Assembly (NCBI RefSeq): GCF_900249755.1
Contig: NZ_LT976854.1
Location: 1,073,322 to 1,137,321, forward strand
DNA: 64,000 bases
Origin: Cupriavidus taiwanensis
GTDB lineage: Bacteria; Pseudomonadota; Gammaproteobacteria; Burkholderiales; Burkholderiaceae
Direction of reading: 5' to 3'
Both the position numbers and the translations under genes were made by a program. Below are positions 16,591 to 25,431 of this stretch, in pieces (position 1 is the first letter of the stretch; each line of letters begins with the position of its first letter). The notes under the pieces are model-generated. The model worked only from the letters and a program-made list of their open reading frames with translations, did no database searches and was not told the DNA's origin.

Positions 16591-16615
16591 TAAATATTCC
16601 CGTTCCGCCTTCGTC
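16591..16615 (+). promoter_or_regulatory. Iron-starvation ECF sigma promoter of the MbtH-NRPS operon
   Basis: TAAA at 16591-16594 and CGTC at 16612-16615 are separated by exactly 17 bases. This is the form reported for OrbS-dependent promoters of Burkholderia and contains the related PvdS box (TAAAT-N16-CGT). It lies 56 bp upstream of the MbtH start. Four more copies of the same pattern precede other siderophore genes in the window, and a PvdS/OrbS-type sigma gene is at 56045. An 8-bp stem-loop (16531-16549) without a T-run lies just upstream. Confidence 0.75.
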
Positions 16616-16671
16616 CAACAGGGTGATGCGCCAGATGGCGCCACACACCTTGTACCGAACGGGAGCCCGCC

Positions 16672-16893
16672 ATGAGTTTCGACCGCGACGACGCCACTTT
16701 CCTGGTCCTCGTCAACCACGAAGAACAGTATTCGATCTGGCCCGACTACAAGGCCGTGCCCGGCGGCTGGCGGGCGGCTGGGTTCAGCGGCAGCCGGCAG
16801 GCCTGCCTGGACTATATCGAGCGCACCTGGGTGGACATGCGTCCGCTCAGCCTGCGCCGCTTCATGGAGGCGCAAGCGCAGGCGGGCGCCTGA
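16672..16893 (+). CDS. MbtH-like NRPS accessory protein
   Basis: A 73-residue MbtH-family protein with the invariant features: [12 protein letters not shown], a Pro-Gly-Gly-Trp turn at residues 31-34, and [14 protein letters not shown] near the C-terminus with conserved Trp, Asp, Met, Arg and Pro. MbtH proteins bind the adenylation domains of NRPSs and are needed for their folding or activity. It is the first gene after the sigma-dependent promoter and is followed two bases later by the thioesterase, heading the NRPS operon. Confidence 0.95.
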   Translation: MSFDRDDATFLVLVNHEEQYSIWPDYKAVPGGWRAAGFSGSRQACLDYIERTWVDMRPLSLRRFMEAQAQAGA

Positions 16894-16895
16894 CC

Positions 16896-17660
16896 ATGGC
16901 GCCATTGCAGCTGTTCTGCCTGCCTTACGCGGGGGCCAGCGCCACCGCATACCTGCGCTGGCGGCGCCTGCTGCCGGCAGAAATCGGCCTGGTCCCGCTG
17001 GAGCCGCCGGGCCGCGGTGCGCGGCTCGACGAGCCGCTGCTGCGCGATTTCGAGGCGCTGGCTGAGGAAGTGGCCAACGTCCTGTGCCGGCAGCGCGAGC
17101 GCCGCGCCGGCCCGTACGTCCTGTTCGGCCACAGCATGGGCGGACTGCTGGCCTGGCGCCTGTGCCACCTGCTGCGCGAGCGCGGCCATGCCCTGCCGCA
17201 GCGGCTGGTGGTATCCGGCTGCGCCGCGCCCATCCGGCGCGATCCCGGCCGGCTGGCGGCGCTGCGCGGCGATGCCGCGCTGAGCGCCGACCTGCGCAAG
17301 CACGGCGGCACGCCCGAAGCGGTGTTTGCCGATGCCGAGCTGCTGCGCCTGACGCTCGACGTGCTCGACGCCGACTATCGCGTGTGCGAGAGCTTCCGGC
17401 GCGGCGACGTGCCGGCCCTGCCCGTGCCCGTGCACGTGTTTGCCGGCCTGCACGACCCGATCGCGCCGGCCGATCTGCACGCCTGGTCGATCGAGACCCG
17501 CGCCGGCCACACCCTCGACTGGTTCGCCGGCGGGCACTTCTTCCTGCACGACAGCCAGGCCGAGGTGGTCGGCCGGCTCATTGCCTACCTGAACGCAGCG
17601 CCGGCCGCCGGCTCAGAGCTGCCCTCGCCCGCGGCAGCCGCCGCGCCGTTGCCTGCCTGA
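16896..17660 (+). CDS. Type II (editing) thioesterase
   Basis: A 254-residue alpha/beta hydrolase of the GrsT/RifR type. The N-terminal LFCLPYAGASATAY is typical, the nucleophile serine is in FGHSMGG (about residues 79-85), the acid in GLHDPI (about 191) and the histidine in GGHFFLHD (about 213-220). Such proteins clear mis-primed acyl groups from carrier domains of NRPSs. The gene starts two bases after MbtH. The last ~20 residues are a Ala/Pro-rich tail outside the fold. Confidence 0.9.
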   Translation: MAPLQLFCLPYAGASATAYLRWRRLLPAEIGLVPLEPPGRGARLDEPLLRDFEALAEEVANVLCRQRERRAGPYVLFGHSMGGLLAWRLCHLLRERGHALPQRLVVSGCAAPIRRDPGRLAALRGDAALSADLRKHGGTPEAVFADAELLRLTLDVLDADYRVCESFRRGDVPALPVPVHVFAGLHDPIAPADLHAWSIETRAGHTLDWFAGGHFFLHDSQAEVVGRLIAYLNAAPAAGSELPSPAAAAAPLPA

Positions 17661-17717
17661 CCCGCCGCGCCACGCACCACCCAACGCCAACCGTCTTCCC
17701 GAAGAGCCGACCCAAGC

Positions 17718-20700
17718 ATGCAGTCCGACCCGAATCTACCGGCCACGCTGGTGGCCCATCTCAGCCGCCTGGCCGCGCAACGCGGCGCCGACACGGCGCT
17801 GGTCATCGTCGATGGCGCCGGCGAAAGCCGCTACAGCTACGCCGCGCTGGACACGCGCGTGCGCGCGCTGGCGGCGCACCTGTCCGCCCAGGCCGAACCG
17901 GGCGCGCGCGCGCTGCTGCTGATGGACAGCGGCATCGACTATGTCACCGCGTTCTTCGCCTGCCTGTACGCCGGGCTGGTCGCGGTGCCGGCGTTCGAGC
18001 CCGGCGCCGTGCGCTCCGCGCAGGTGGCGCGGCTGCGCGCGATCGCCGCCGACGCCGAGCCGGCGCTGCTGCTGACCACCAGCGCGCAGGCCCGCGACCA
18101 TGCCGAGGCGCTGGCCGAGATCGCCACCGGCGCGGCCGTGGTGGCCGCCGATGCCGCGCTGCCCGCGGCGGCGCCGCCCTGGCAGCCCTACGCTGCCGTT
18201 GCCGGCACGCTGGCCTTCCTGCAGTACACCTCGGGCTCGACGGCCTCGCCCAAGGGCGTGATGGTCAGCCATGGCAACGTTATGGCGAACGAGGTGGCGA
18301 TTGCCGAAGGCATGCGCGTGGGGCCCGGCGACGTGATGGTCAGCTGGCTGCCGCTGTACCACGACATGGGGCTGATCGGCGGGCTGCTGCAGCCCATCCA
18401 CAGCGGCATCCCGGTGGTGCTGATGTCGCCGCAGTTCTTCCTGGAGCGCCCGGTGCGCTGGCTGCAGGCCATCAGCGAGCATCGCGGCACGCTGTCCGGC
18501 GGGCCGGACTTTGCCTTCCGGCTGTGCGTCGAACGCGTGCGCGACAGCCAGCTGGCCGGACTGGACCTGTCGAGCTGGGCGGTGGCCTACTCCGGGGCCG
18601 AACCAGTGCGGGCCGACACGCTGCGCGCCTTTGTCGAGCGCTTTGCCCCGGCCGGCTTCCGCCGGCAGGCGCTGTATCCGTGCTACGGCCTGGCCGAGGC
18701 CACGCTGTTCGCCACCGGATCCGAGCGCTTCGCCGGCATGGTCAGCACGCGCTTCGATGCGGCGGCGCTGGCACGCGGCAACGCCGAACCGGCGCCAGAC
18801 GGCATCGAGCTGGTCGGATGCGGCTTCCCGCGCGCGGGCCATGCCATCCGCATCACCGGGGCCAACGGACAAGCATTGCCCGACGGACAGATCGGCGAGA
18901 TCGAGATCGCCGGACCCAGCCTGTGCGGCGGCTACTGGCGCAATGCCGAAGCCAGCGCCGCAGCCTACGGCGACCCTGCCAGGGCCCACGCAGGCCGCTG
19001 GCTGCGCACCGGAGACCTCGGCCTGCAGCATGGCGGGCAGCTCTATATCGCCGGGCGCCGCAAGGACCTGATCATCGTGCGCGGGCAGAACCTGTATCCG
19101 CAAGACCTCGAACGCGCGGTCGAAGACCAGGTGCCCGCCGCGCGCCGAGGCCGGGTGGCCGCGTTCGCGGTCGAAGGTCCCGACGGCGAGGGCATCGGCG
19201 TCGCCGTTGAAATCTCCCGTCCGGACCAGAAGCGCGTGGGCCATGTGGCGCTGGTGCAGGCGTTGGCGCAGGCGGTCGGCAACGCCTGCGGCGAACCGCT
19301 GGCGGTTGCGCTGCTGCTCAATCCCGGCGGCCTGCCCAAGACCACCAGCGGCAAGCTGCAGCGCAGCGCCTGCCGCGCCGGCTGGCTGGACGACAGCCTG
19401 GACGCGTGCGCGGTCTGGGCGCATGGCAGCTTCACGCGCGGCGGCACGGCCGCCGCGGAGGCGCCATCCAACCAGCCCGATGCGCCGCGCGGCGCAACCG
19501 AGCACGCACTGGCCGCGCTGTGGCGGCAATTGCTGGGCACCGCCCCCGCCAGCCGCGACGCGCACTTCTTTGCCAGCGGCGGCAACTCGCTGATCGCGGC
19601 GCGGCTGGTGGCGCGGCTGCGCGAGCAATACGGCAACGCGGTGCCGCTGCGCCTGCTGTTCGAGCATCCCACGCTGCAGGCCTGCGCCGCCGCCATCGAT
19701 CAGCTCCCGGGCCGCACTGCCGAAGCGCCGCTTGCGCCCGTGCCGCGGCTGCCGCAGATGCCGCTGGCGCCGGCGCAGCAACGGCTCTGGCTGACCGACC
19801 GCATCTCTGCCGAAAACGATCGCTCGACCTACAACATGGCCGGCGGGCTGCGCCTCGCCGGAACGCTGGACCCCACGGCGCTGCACGCCGCCCTGAACGC
19901 GCTGGTCGCACGCCATGAAATCCTGCGCACCAGCTATCCCGCCGATGCGCAAGGCGCACCGTACGCCCGGATCGAAGCCGAACTGGCGCTCGACCTGCCC
20001 GTCACCGACCTGTCGGCGCTGAGCCCGGCGCAACGCGATGCCGCGCTGCAGGAACTGGCCGAAGGCCAGGCGCGCGCGCCCTTCGACCTGGCGCAGGCGC
20101 CACTGCTGCGCGCGCGTCTTGTGCGGATGGCCGCCGACGACCATGCGCTGCTGCTCACGCTGCACCATATCGTCGGCGATGGCTGGTCCGTCGCGATCCT
20201 GCTCGACACGCTCGCTGCCGCCTACAACGCGGCACGCGCCGGCGTTCCGGTCGACTGGCAGCCGCTGCCGATCCAGTATGCCGACTACGCCGCGCACCAG
20301 CGCGCCGCCGACACCGGCCCGCAACAGCAAGCCGATGCCGACTACTGGCGCACCGCGCTGCGCGACGCGCCGAAGCTGCCGACCCTGCCCACGCCCAACC
20401 GCCGCCCGCCGGTGGCCTCGAGCGACGGTGCCGCGTGTTACACCGCCCTGCCCGCCTCGCTGCTGGCGCAGGCCGACGCGCTGGCGCAGGCCCAAGGCGC
20501 GTCGCGCTACATGGTGCTGCTGTTCGCCTTTCACGCGCTGCTGCACCGGATCAGCGGCGCCGAAGACCAGCTCGTCGGCATCGACGTGGCCGGCCGCCCG
20601 CGCCGCGAGCTGGAGGAGCTGGTCGGCTTCTTCGTCAACGTGCTGCCGCTGCGCGCGCAATGCCACGCCGGGCTGCGCTTTGCCGAACTGCTGGCGCAGG

Positions 20701-22238
20701 TGCGCTCGCGCACGCTGGCCGCCTTCGACCACCAGGGCCTGCCGTTCGAGCGCATCGTCGAAGCCGCCGGCGTGCCGCGCGAGCGTGCCTGGCATCCGCT
20801 GGTGCAGGTGCTGTTCGTGCTGCAGAACACGCCCGGCCAGGCGCGGCAGTTCGACGGCCTGCACGCCGCGCGGCTGCCCACGCCGGTGCATGCCGCCAAG
20901 TTCGACCTGGCCGTGTTTCTGGAACCGGGCGACGGCGGGCTGCGCGCCGAATGGGTCTATGCCACCGCGCTGTTTCCGCGCGCCACGATGCAGCGCCTGG
21001 CCGATGCGTACGGCGCCGTGCTGGCGCAGGCGCTGGCCGATCCCGACCGTCCGCTGGCCGGCTTCGAGGTGCCGGCCGGCCTTTGCGAACCCGCTCCAGA
21101 GCAACCCGCCATGACTGCCGCCACCGCGCCCCGCCCCAGCAAGCTCGACAAACTCGGCAAGCTCGCCAGCCTGCCCCGGCGCGCCGCCGAGGCAACTCCC
21201 ACCGCGCCGCTGGTGCGGACCTCGTTCCTGGCGCCGGGCCAGACCTTCCCGATCGTGATGGAGCCCGCGTCGCCCGATCTCGATCCGGTGGCTTGGGCGC
21301 TCGCGCACCGCGAACAGATCGAGGCTACCCTGTGCCGCCACGGCGGCATCCTGCTGCGCGGCTTCGGCCTGCGCACGCCGCAGGAATTCGAGCAGTTCGC
21401 CGAAGCGATCGAGCCCGGGCTGTACGGCGCCTACGGCGACCTGCCGAAGAAGGAAGGCGGGCGCAACACCTACCGCTCCACGCCCTACCCCGAGCGCGAG
21501 ATGATCCTGTTCCACAACGAAAGCGCGCACCTGCCGCGCTGGCCGCGCAAGCAGTGGTTCTTCTGCGAGCTGCCGTCGCCGGTGGGCGGCGCCACGCCGA
21601 TCGTCGATTGCCGCGAGCTGTACCGCCGGCTGCCGCGCGCACTGGCCGAGCGCTTCGAGCGCAAGGGCCTGCGCTACGTGCGTACCTTCAACGACAAGCT
21701 CGACGTGAGCTGGCGCGACTTCTTCAAGACCGATTCGCACGAGGAAGTCGAAGCGCGGCTGCGCGCTTCCGGCACCGACTTTGCGTGGCTCGACGCCGAC
21801 ACGCTGCAGACCCGCGAGCTTTGCCCCGCCGTGATCGCGCACCCTGTCACCGGCGAGCGCAGCTTCTTCAACCAGGTGCAGCTGCACCACACCGCCTGCC
21901 TGGACCCGGAGGTGCGCCGCGACCTGCTGGAGATCGTCGGCCCGCAGCGGATGCCGCGCCAGGTGACGTTCGGCGACGGCAGCCCGATCGGCGACGACGT
22001 GATGGCCCGCATCGGCGAGCTGTATGAAGCCTGCGCGGTGCGCTTTGCCTGGCGCCAGGGCGACGTGGTGATGCTCGACAACATGCTCGCCGCCCACGCG
22101 CGCGACCCGTACCAGGGCCCGCGCAAGATCGTGGTGGCAATGGGCGCTATGTTCGAGCGCAAGGACCTGCCGCCGCTGGCCCCGCGCGCGGACGCGCACG
22201 ACGCCATGGCGGCGGCCGATACCGCACTGGAGGGCTGA
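17718..22238 (+). CDS. NRPS loading protein: FAAL-ACP-C-aspartate beta-hydroxylase
   Basis: A 1506-residue starter protein. Residues about 5-575 form a fatty acyl-AMP ligase (FLQYTSGSTASPKGVMVSHG; SWLPLYHDMGLIGG); about 590-660 an acyl carrier domain with the pantetheine serine in FFASGGNSL; about 672-1125 a condensation domain with intact HHIVGDG; about 1165-1490 a TauD-type Fe(II)/2-oxoglutarate oxygenase with iron ligands in FHNESAH and a distal histidine and arginine in MLAAHARDPYQGPRK. It activates a free fatty acid, transfers it to the first amino acid, and the fused oxygenase should hydroxylate carrier-bound aspartate on the next protein. Similar fusions occur in cupriachelin/taiwachelin-type clusters. 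An Ala/Lys-rich linker (about 1130-1160) separates C and oxygenase. Confidence 0.9.
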   Translation: MQSDPNLPATLVAHLSRLAAQRGADTALVIVDGAGESRYSYAALDTRVRALAAHLSAQAEPGARALLLMDSGIDYVTAFFACLYAGLVAVPAFEPGAVRSAQVARLRAIAADAEPALLLTTSAQARDHAEALAEIATGAAVVAADAALPAAAPPWQPYAAVAGTLAFLQYTSGSTASPKGVMVSHGNVMANEVAIAEGMRVGPGDVMVSWLPLYHDMGLIGGLLQPIHSGIPVVLMSPQFFLERPVRWLQAISEHRGTLSGGPDFAFRLCVERVRDSQLAGLDLSSWAVAYSGAEPVRADTLRAFVERFAPAGFRRQALYPCYGLAEATLFATGSERFAGMVSTRFDAAALARGNAEPAPDGIELVGCGFPRAGHAIRITGANGQALPDGQIGEIEIAGPSLCGGYWRNAEASAAAYGDPARAHAGRWLRTGDLGLQHGGQLYIAGRRKDLIIVRGQNLYPQDLERAVEDQVPAARRGRVAAFAVEGPDGEGIGVAVEISRPDQKRVGHVALVQALAQAVGNACGEPLAVALLLNPGGLPKTTSGKLQRSACRAGWLDDSLDACAVWAHGSFTRGGTAAAEAPSNQPDAPRGATEHALAALWRQLLGTAPASRDAHFFASGGNSLIAARLVARLREQYGNAVPLRLLFEHPTLQACAAAIDQLPGRTAEAPLAPVPRLPQMPLAPAQQRLWLTDRISAENDRSTYNMAGGLRLAGTLDPTALHAALNALVARHEILRTSYPADAQGAPYARIEAELALDLPVTDLSALSPAQRDAALQELAEGQARAPFDLAQAPLLRARLVRMAADDHALLLTLHHIVGDGWSVAILLDTLAAAYNAARAGVPVDWQPLPIQYADYAAHQRAADTGPQQQADADYWRTALRDAPKLPTLPTPNRRPPVASSDGAACYTALPASLLAQADALAQAQGASRYMVLLFAFHALLHRISGAEDQLVGIDVAGRPRRELEELVGFFVNVLPLRAQCHAGLRFAELLAQVRSRTLAAFDHQGLPFERIVEAAGVPRERAWHPLVQVLFVLQNTPGQARQFDGLHAARLPTPVHAAKFDLAVFLEPGDGGLRAEWVYATALFPRATMQRLADAYGAVLAQALADPDRPLAGFEVPAGLCEPAPEQPAMTAATAPRPSKLDKLGKLASLPRRAAEATPTAPLVRTSFLAPGQTFPIVMEPASPDLDPVAWALAHREQIEATLCRHGGILLRGFGLRTPQEFEQFAEAIEPGLYGAYGDLPKKEGGRNTYRSTPYPEREMILFHNESAHLPRWPRKQWFFCELPSPVGGATPIVDCRELYRRLPRALAERFERKGLRYVRTFNDKLDVSWRDFFKTDSHEEVEARLRASGTDFAWLDADTLQTRELCPAVIAHPVTGERSFFNQVQLHHTACLDPEVRRDLLEIVGPQRMPRQVTFGDGSPIGDDVMARIGELYEACAVRFAWRQGDVVMLDNMLAAHARDPYQGPRKIVVAMGAMFERKDLPPLAPRADAHDAMAAADTALEG

Positions 22239-22242
22239 GCCG

Positions 22243-25200
22243 ATGAACGCCATCACCCAGGATTTTGCGCGGCACGCCCGCGCGCTCGGGCGCGAACAGC
22301 GCGCGCTGGCAGCGCAAGCGGCCACGCCGGTCACGCTGTCGGCAACCATCGACGGGCCACTGGACGCGCAGCGCCTGCAGCGGGCGCTGTGCCGGATAGC
22401 TGAACGCCATCCCGCGACGGGCCTCGTGTTCGGCCGTGTCGAGGGGCTGCGCGGCCTGCGCCAGCACTTTGCCGGCGCTGCGCCGGCGTGGTCGTCGGCG
22501 AGCCTGGACGCGGCCACGCCTGAAACCGCGCTCCACGCCGCACTTCAGGTTCTCGACGACAACCGCGCACGGCTGACGCTGACCGCTCATCCGCTCGCGG
22601 CCGATGGCCCCAGCCTGGCCACCCTGATTCACGAACTGGCAAAGGCCTACGCCGACGAAACCGCCCCGGCAGGCGACGCGCCCCTGCCCTATACGGACTA
22701 CCTCGACTGGACCGACGGGCTGGCGCAGGAGAACACCGAAGCCGGCACGGCCTACTGGCAAGCGGTGCGCGAGCGCCTGGCCGCTCTCGATGCGCCGCGG
22801 CTGCCCTGGCAACGCGCCGCCAACGCAAGCGAAACGCTGGCGGCGCAGTGTGTCGAGCTACCCGCCGCGGAAGCTGCTGCCGTGGCCGAATGGGCCAAGG
22901 CGCTCGGCCAGCCGCTGTCGCATGCGCTGCAGGCGGCATGGTGGCTGCTGCTGGCGCGCCTCGATCCGGCCGCGGCGTTTTGCGCCAGCTGGCAGCACGA
23001 CTGCCGCGATGACTTCGACGTACTGGCCGGCGCGGTGGGCCGTTACGAATCACTGCTGCCGGTCGCGGTACAGCCCGACATGGCAGCGCCGTTTGCCGAC
23101 TGGCTTGCCGCGTTCGGCGCGCAACTGCAGCAGCACCTGGACTGGCGCGAGCATTGCCCGGCGGACGCCAGCGCCGGCGCGGCCGCGCGCGTGGGCTTCT
23201 GCTGCAGCGGCCCGCTCGGCATGCAGTGGCAGCATGGCGATCTGCACTGGAGCGTTCACGCGCCGCGGGCGCTGCTGCCTGGCCTGGCGCTGGCATTGCA
23301 GGTGCACCTGGAAGACGGCATGTCACGCAATCTGGTGTTGCACCACGCCGGAGGCGTCCACGGCGCCGACGCGATGGCGTGCCTGCTCGACCAGTACCGC
23401 ACGCTGCTGCAAACGCTGCGCGCGGCGCCGGCCACCGCCGTGGGCGCATTGCCGCTGGCCACCGCTGCCGAGGCCGCGCGCGCCGACGCCATGCACGCGC
23501 CGACGCTGCATGTCGGCACCCAGATGCTGCCGCAGCGGCTGGCGCACTGGGCCATCGAACGCCCGCATGCGCCGGCGTTGTCAGCGCCAGGCCTGCAACT
23601 GAGCTACGCCGGCCTCGCGGGCGTCGTGGATGCGGTGGCACGGCAGCTGCCAGCGCTGGGCTTGCGCACAGGGCAACCGGTCGGCCTGCTGTTGCCGCGT
23701 TCGGGCGAGCTGGTGGTGGCGTTGCTCGCGGTGATGCGGGCCGGCGCGCCGTACCTGCCGCTCGATCCGGCATGGCCGCCGCAGCGCTGCGCGCAGATCC
23801 TGGCCGCCGCGGGTGCCACGCTGGTGCTGACCGACGCGGCCCATGCGGCTTCCGCCGGCCCGCTGCCGCATGCCGATATCGCGGCACTGCTGGCTGAGGG
23901 CACCCTCGCCGATCCGGCGCTGCCGGCAGTGGACGCCGCACAGCCCGCCTACGTGCTCTACACCTCTGGCTCGACCGGCACGCCCAAGGGGGTCGCCATC
24001 ACCCATGGCCAGTTGCTGAACTACGCGGCGGCCTCCGGGCAGGCGCTGCGCCTCGACCGCTGCCAGCGCTTCGGCCTGACCTCCACCGTCGCCGCCGACC
24101 TGGGCAACACCACGCTGTTCGGCGCGCTGTGGCATGGCGCCTGCCTGTGCGTCGCCGACCAGGCCGACATGCAGCACGCCGCCGCCTTCGCCGCCTTCCT
24201 GGCGCGCGAGCATGTCGATTGCCTGAAGATCGTGCCCTCGCACCTGGATGCCCTGCTCGACGGCGACACCGCGCCGCTGCCGGTGCCGCCGCACGCCACC
24301 ATCGTGCTGGGCGGCGAAGCCGCGGCCCCGGCGCTGCTGCAGCGGCTGCGCGCGCGCATGCCGCAGGCGCGCCTGTGCAACCACTACGGGCCGACCGAAA
24401 CCACGGTAGGCATCCTGGTCCACGACGCCGGCCGCGCGGCGGAGGCGGCGGAAACTTTGGAAGCGCCGCTGCCGCTGACCCAGGTGCTGGCCAACTGCGA
24501 GGCCTATGTGCGCACCGCCGCGGGCAACCTGGCCGCCGTCGGAGAAACCGGCGAGCTCTGTCTCGGCGGCGCGCAGCTGTGCGCGGGCTATCTGGACAGC
24601 GCTGCCGAGGCGGCTTTCATTGCTCACCCCGAACGGCCAGGCCAGCGCCTGTACCGCAGCGGTGATCTTGCCCGCTACCTGCCGCGGGGCGGCATCGAAC
24701 TGATCGGACGTGCCGATCACCAGGTCAAGGTGCGCGGCTTCCGTATCGAATGCGGCGAGGTCGCACAGGCGCTGGCGGCCCTGCCCGGCGTGCGGCAAGC
24801 GGTGGTGATGCTGGCGACGCCGGACGGCGGCGCGGCCCAGCTGGCGGCGTGGATCGTTCCCGACGCCGACACCGCCGTGGCAGACACGAACGCCGCCCTG
24901 CGCAACACGCTACGCCCGGCGCTGGCCGGGCGCCTGCCGGAAGCGATGATCCCCGCGCTGTGGTTCGCCGTGCCGGCACTGCCGCGCTTGCCGAACGGCA
25001 AGGTGGACCGCCGCGCGCTGGCGCAAGCCGCCGCCGCAGGCCCGGTGCGAGAGTCCGCCGCGCCCGCGCGCGAACCGGCCACCGAACTGGAAGCGCTGCT
25101 GCTGGAGCAGCTGCGTGACCTGCTGGGGGTGCCCGGCCTGGCGGTGCACGAAGACCTGTTCGAAGCCGGCGGCCACTCGCTGCTGGTGATCAAGCTGGTC

Positions 25201-25407
25201 GCGCGCATCCGCAAGCTGCTGAAGCTGGAGATTGCGCCGGCCGTGGTCTTCGACGCGCCGAATGCCGCCGCGCTGGCCAACGCGCTGCGACGCGCCAGCA
25301 CTGATCCCGACGGCCTGGAAACGCTGGCCGGCCTGCAGCGCCAGCTGGCGGCGATGTCGCCCGACGCGCGCGCCGCGCTGCGTGCCTCGGTCACTGCCAC
25401 CGCATAA
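22243..25407 (+). CDS. NRPS: degenerate C (interface-type)-A(Asp)-T
   Basis: A 1054-residue single-module NRPS starting four bases after the hydroxylase fusion. Residues about 20-400 are condensation-like but the catalytic HHxxxDG reads HPLAADG, with the second histidine replaced by proline, so it is probably inactive. It fits the interface domains described for modules that recruit aspartate beta-hydroxylases. The adenylation domain (about 425-930; YTSGSTGTPKGVAITHG) has specificity positions that I read as D-L-T-K-V-G-H-V, the aspartate code. A carrier domain follows (about 945-1020, FEAGGHSL). Predicted product: carrier-bound L-Asp, hydroxylated in trans by the preceding protein to give one bidentate iron ligand. 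Confidence 0.9.
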   Translation: MNAITQDFARHARALGREQRALAAQAATPVTLSATIDGPLDAQRLQRALCRIAERHPATGLVFGRVEGLRGLRQHFAGAAPAWSSASLDAATPETALHAALQVLDDNRARLTLTAHPLAADGPSLATLIHELAKAYADETAPAGDAPLPYTDYLDWTDGLAQENTEAGTAYWQAVRERLAALDAPRLPWQRAANASETLAAQCVELPAAEAAAVAEWAKALGQPLSHALQAAWWLLLARLDPAAAFCASWQHDCRDDFDVLAGAVGRYESLLPVAVQPDMAAPFADWLAAFGAQLQQHLDWREHCPADASAGAAARVGFCCSGPLGMQWQHGDLHWSVHAPRALLPGLALALQVHLEDGMSRNLVLHHAGGVHGADAMACLLDQYRTLLQTLRAAPATAVGALPLATAAEAARADAMHAPTLHVGTQMLPQRLAHWAIERPHAPALSAPGLQLSYAGLAGVVDAVARQLPALGLRTGQPVGLLLPRSGELVVALLAVMRAGAPYLPLDPAWPPQRCAQILAAAGATLVLTDAAHAASAGPLPHADIAALLAEGTLADPALPAVDAAQPAYVLYTSGSTGTPKGVAITHGQLLNYAAASGQALRLDRCQRFGLTSTVAADLGNTTLFGALWHGACLCVADQADMQHAAAFAAFLAREHVDCLKIVPSHLDALLDGDTAPLPVPPHATIVLGGEAAAPALLQRLRARMPQARLCNHYGPTETTVGILVHDAGRAAEAAETLEAPLPLTQVLANCEAYVRTAAGNLAAVGETGELCLGGAQLCAGYLDSAAEAAFIAHPERPGQRLYRSGDLARYLPRGGIELIGRADHQVKVRGFRIECGEVAQALAALPGVRQAVVMLATPDGGAAQLAAWIVPDADTAVADTNAALRNTLRPALAGRLPEAMIPALWFAVPALPRLPNGKVDRRALAQAAAAGPVRESAAPAREPATELEALLLEQLRDLLGVPGLAVHEDLFEAGGHSLLVIKLVARIRKLLKLEIAPAVVFDAPNAAALANALRRASTDPDGLETLAGLQRQLAAMSPDARAALRASVTATA

Positions 25408-25431
25408 CGTCTTTTTCCCTGGAACGCCTCC

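Noticed and set aside
17736-22517. Minus-strand open frame of about 1590 codons antisense to the FAAL protein
   Set aside because: Low-complexity shadow of the coding strand; no start signal and no recognisable family.
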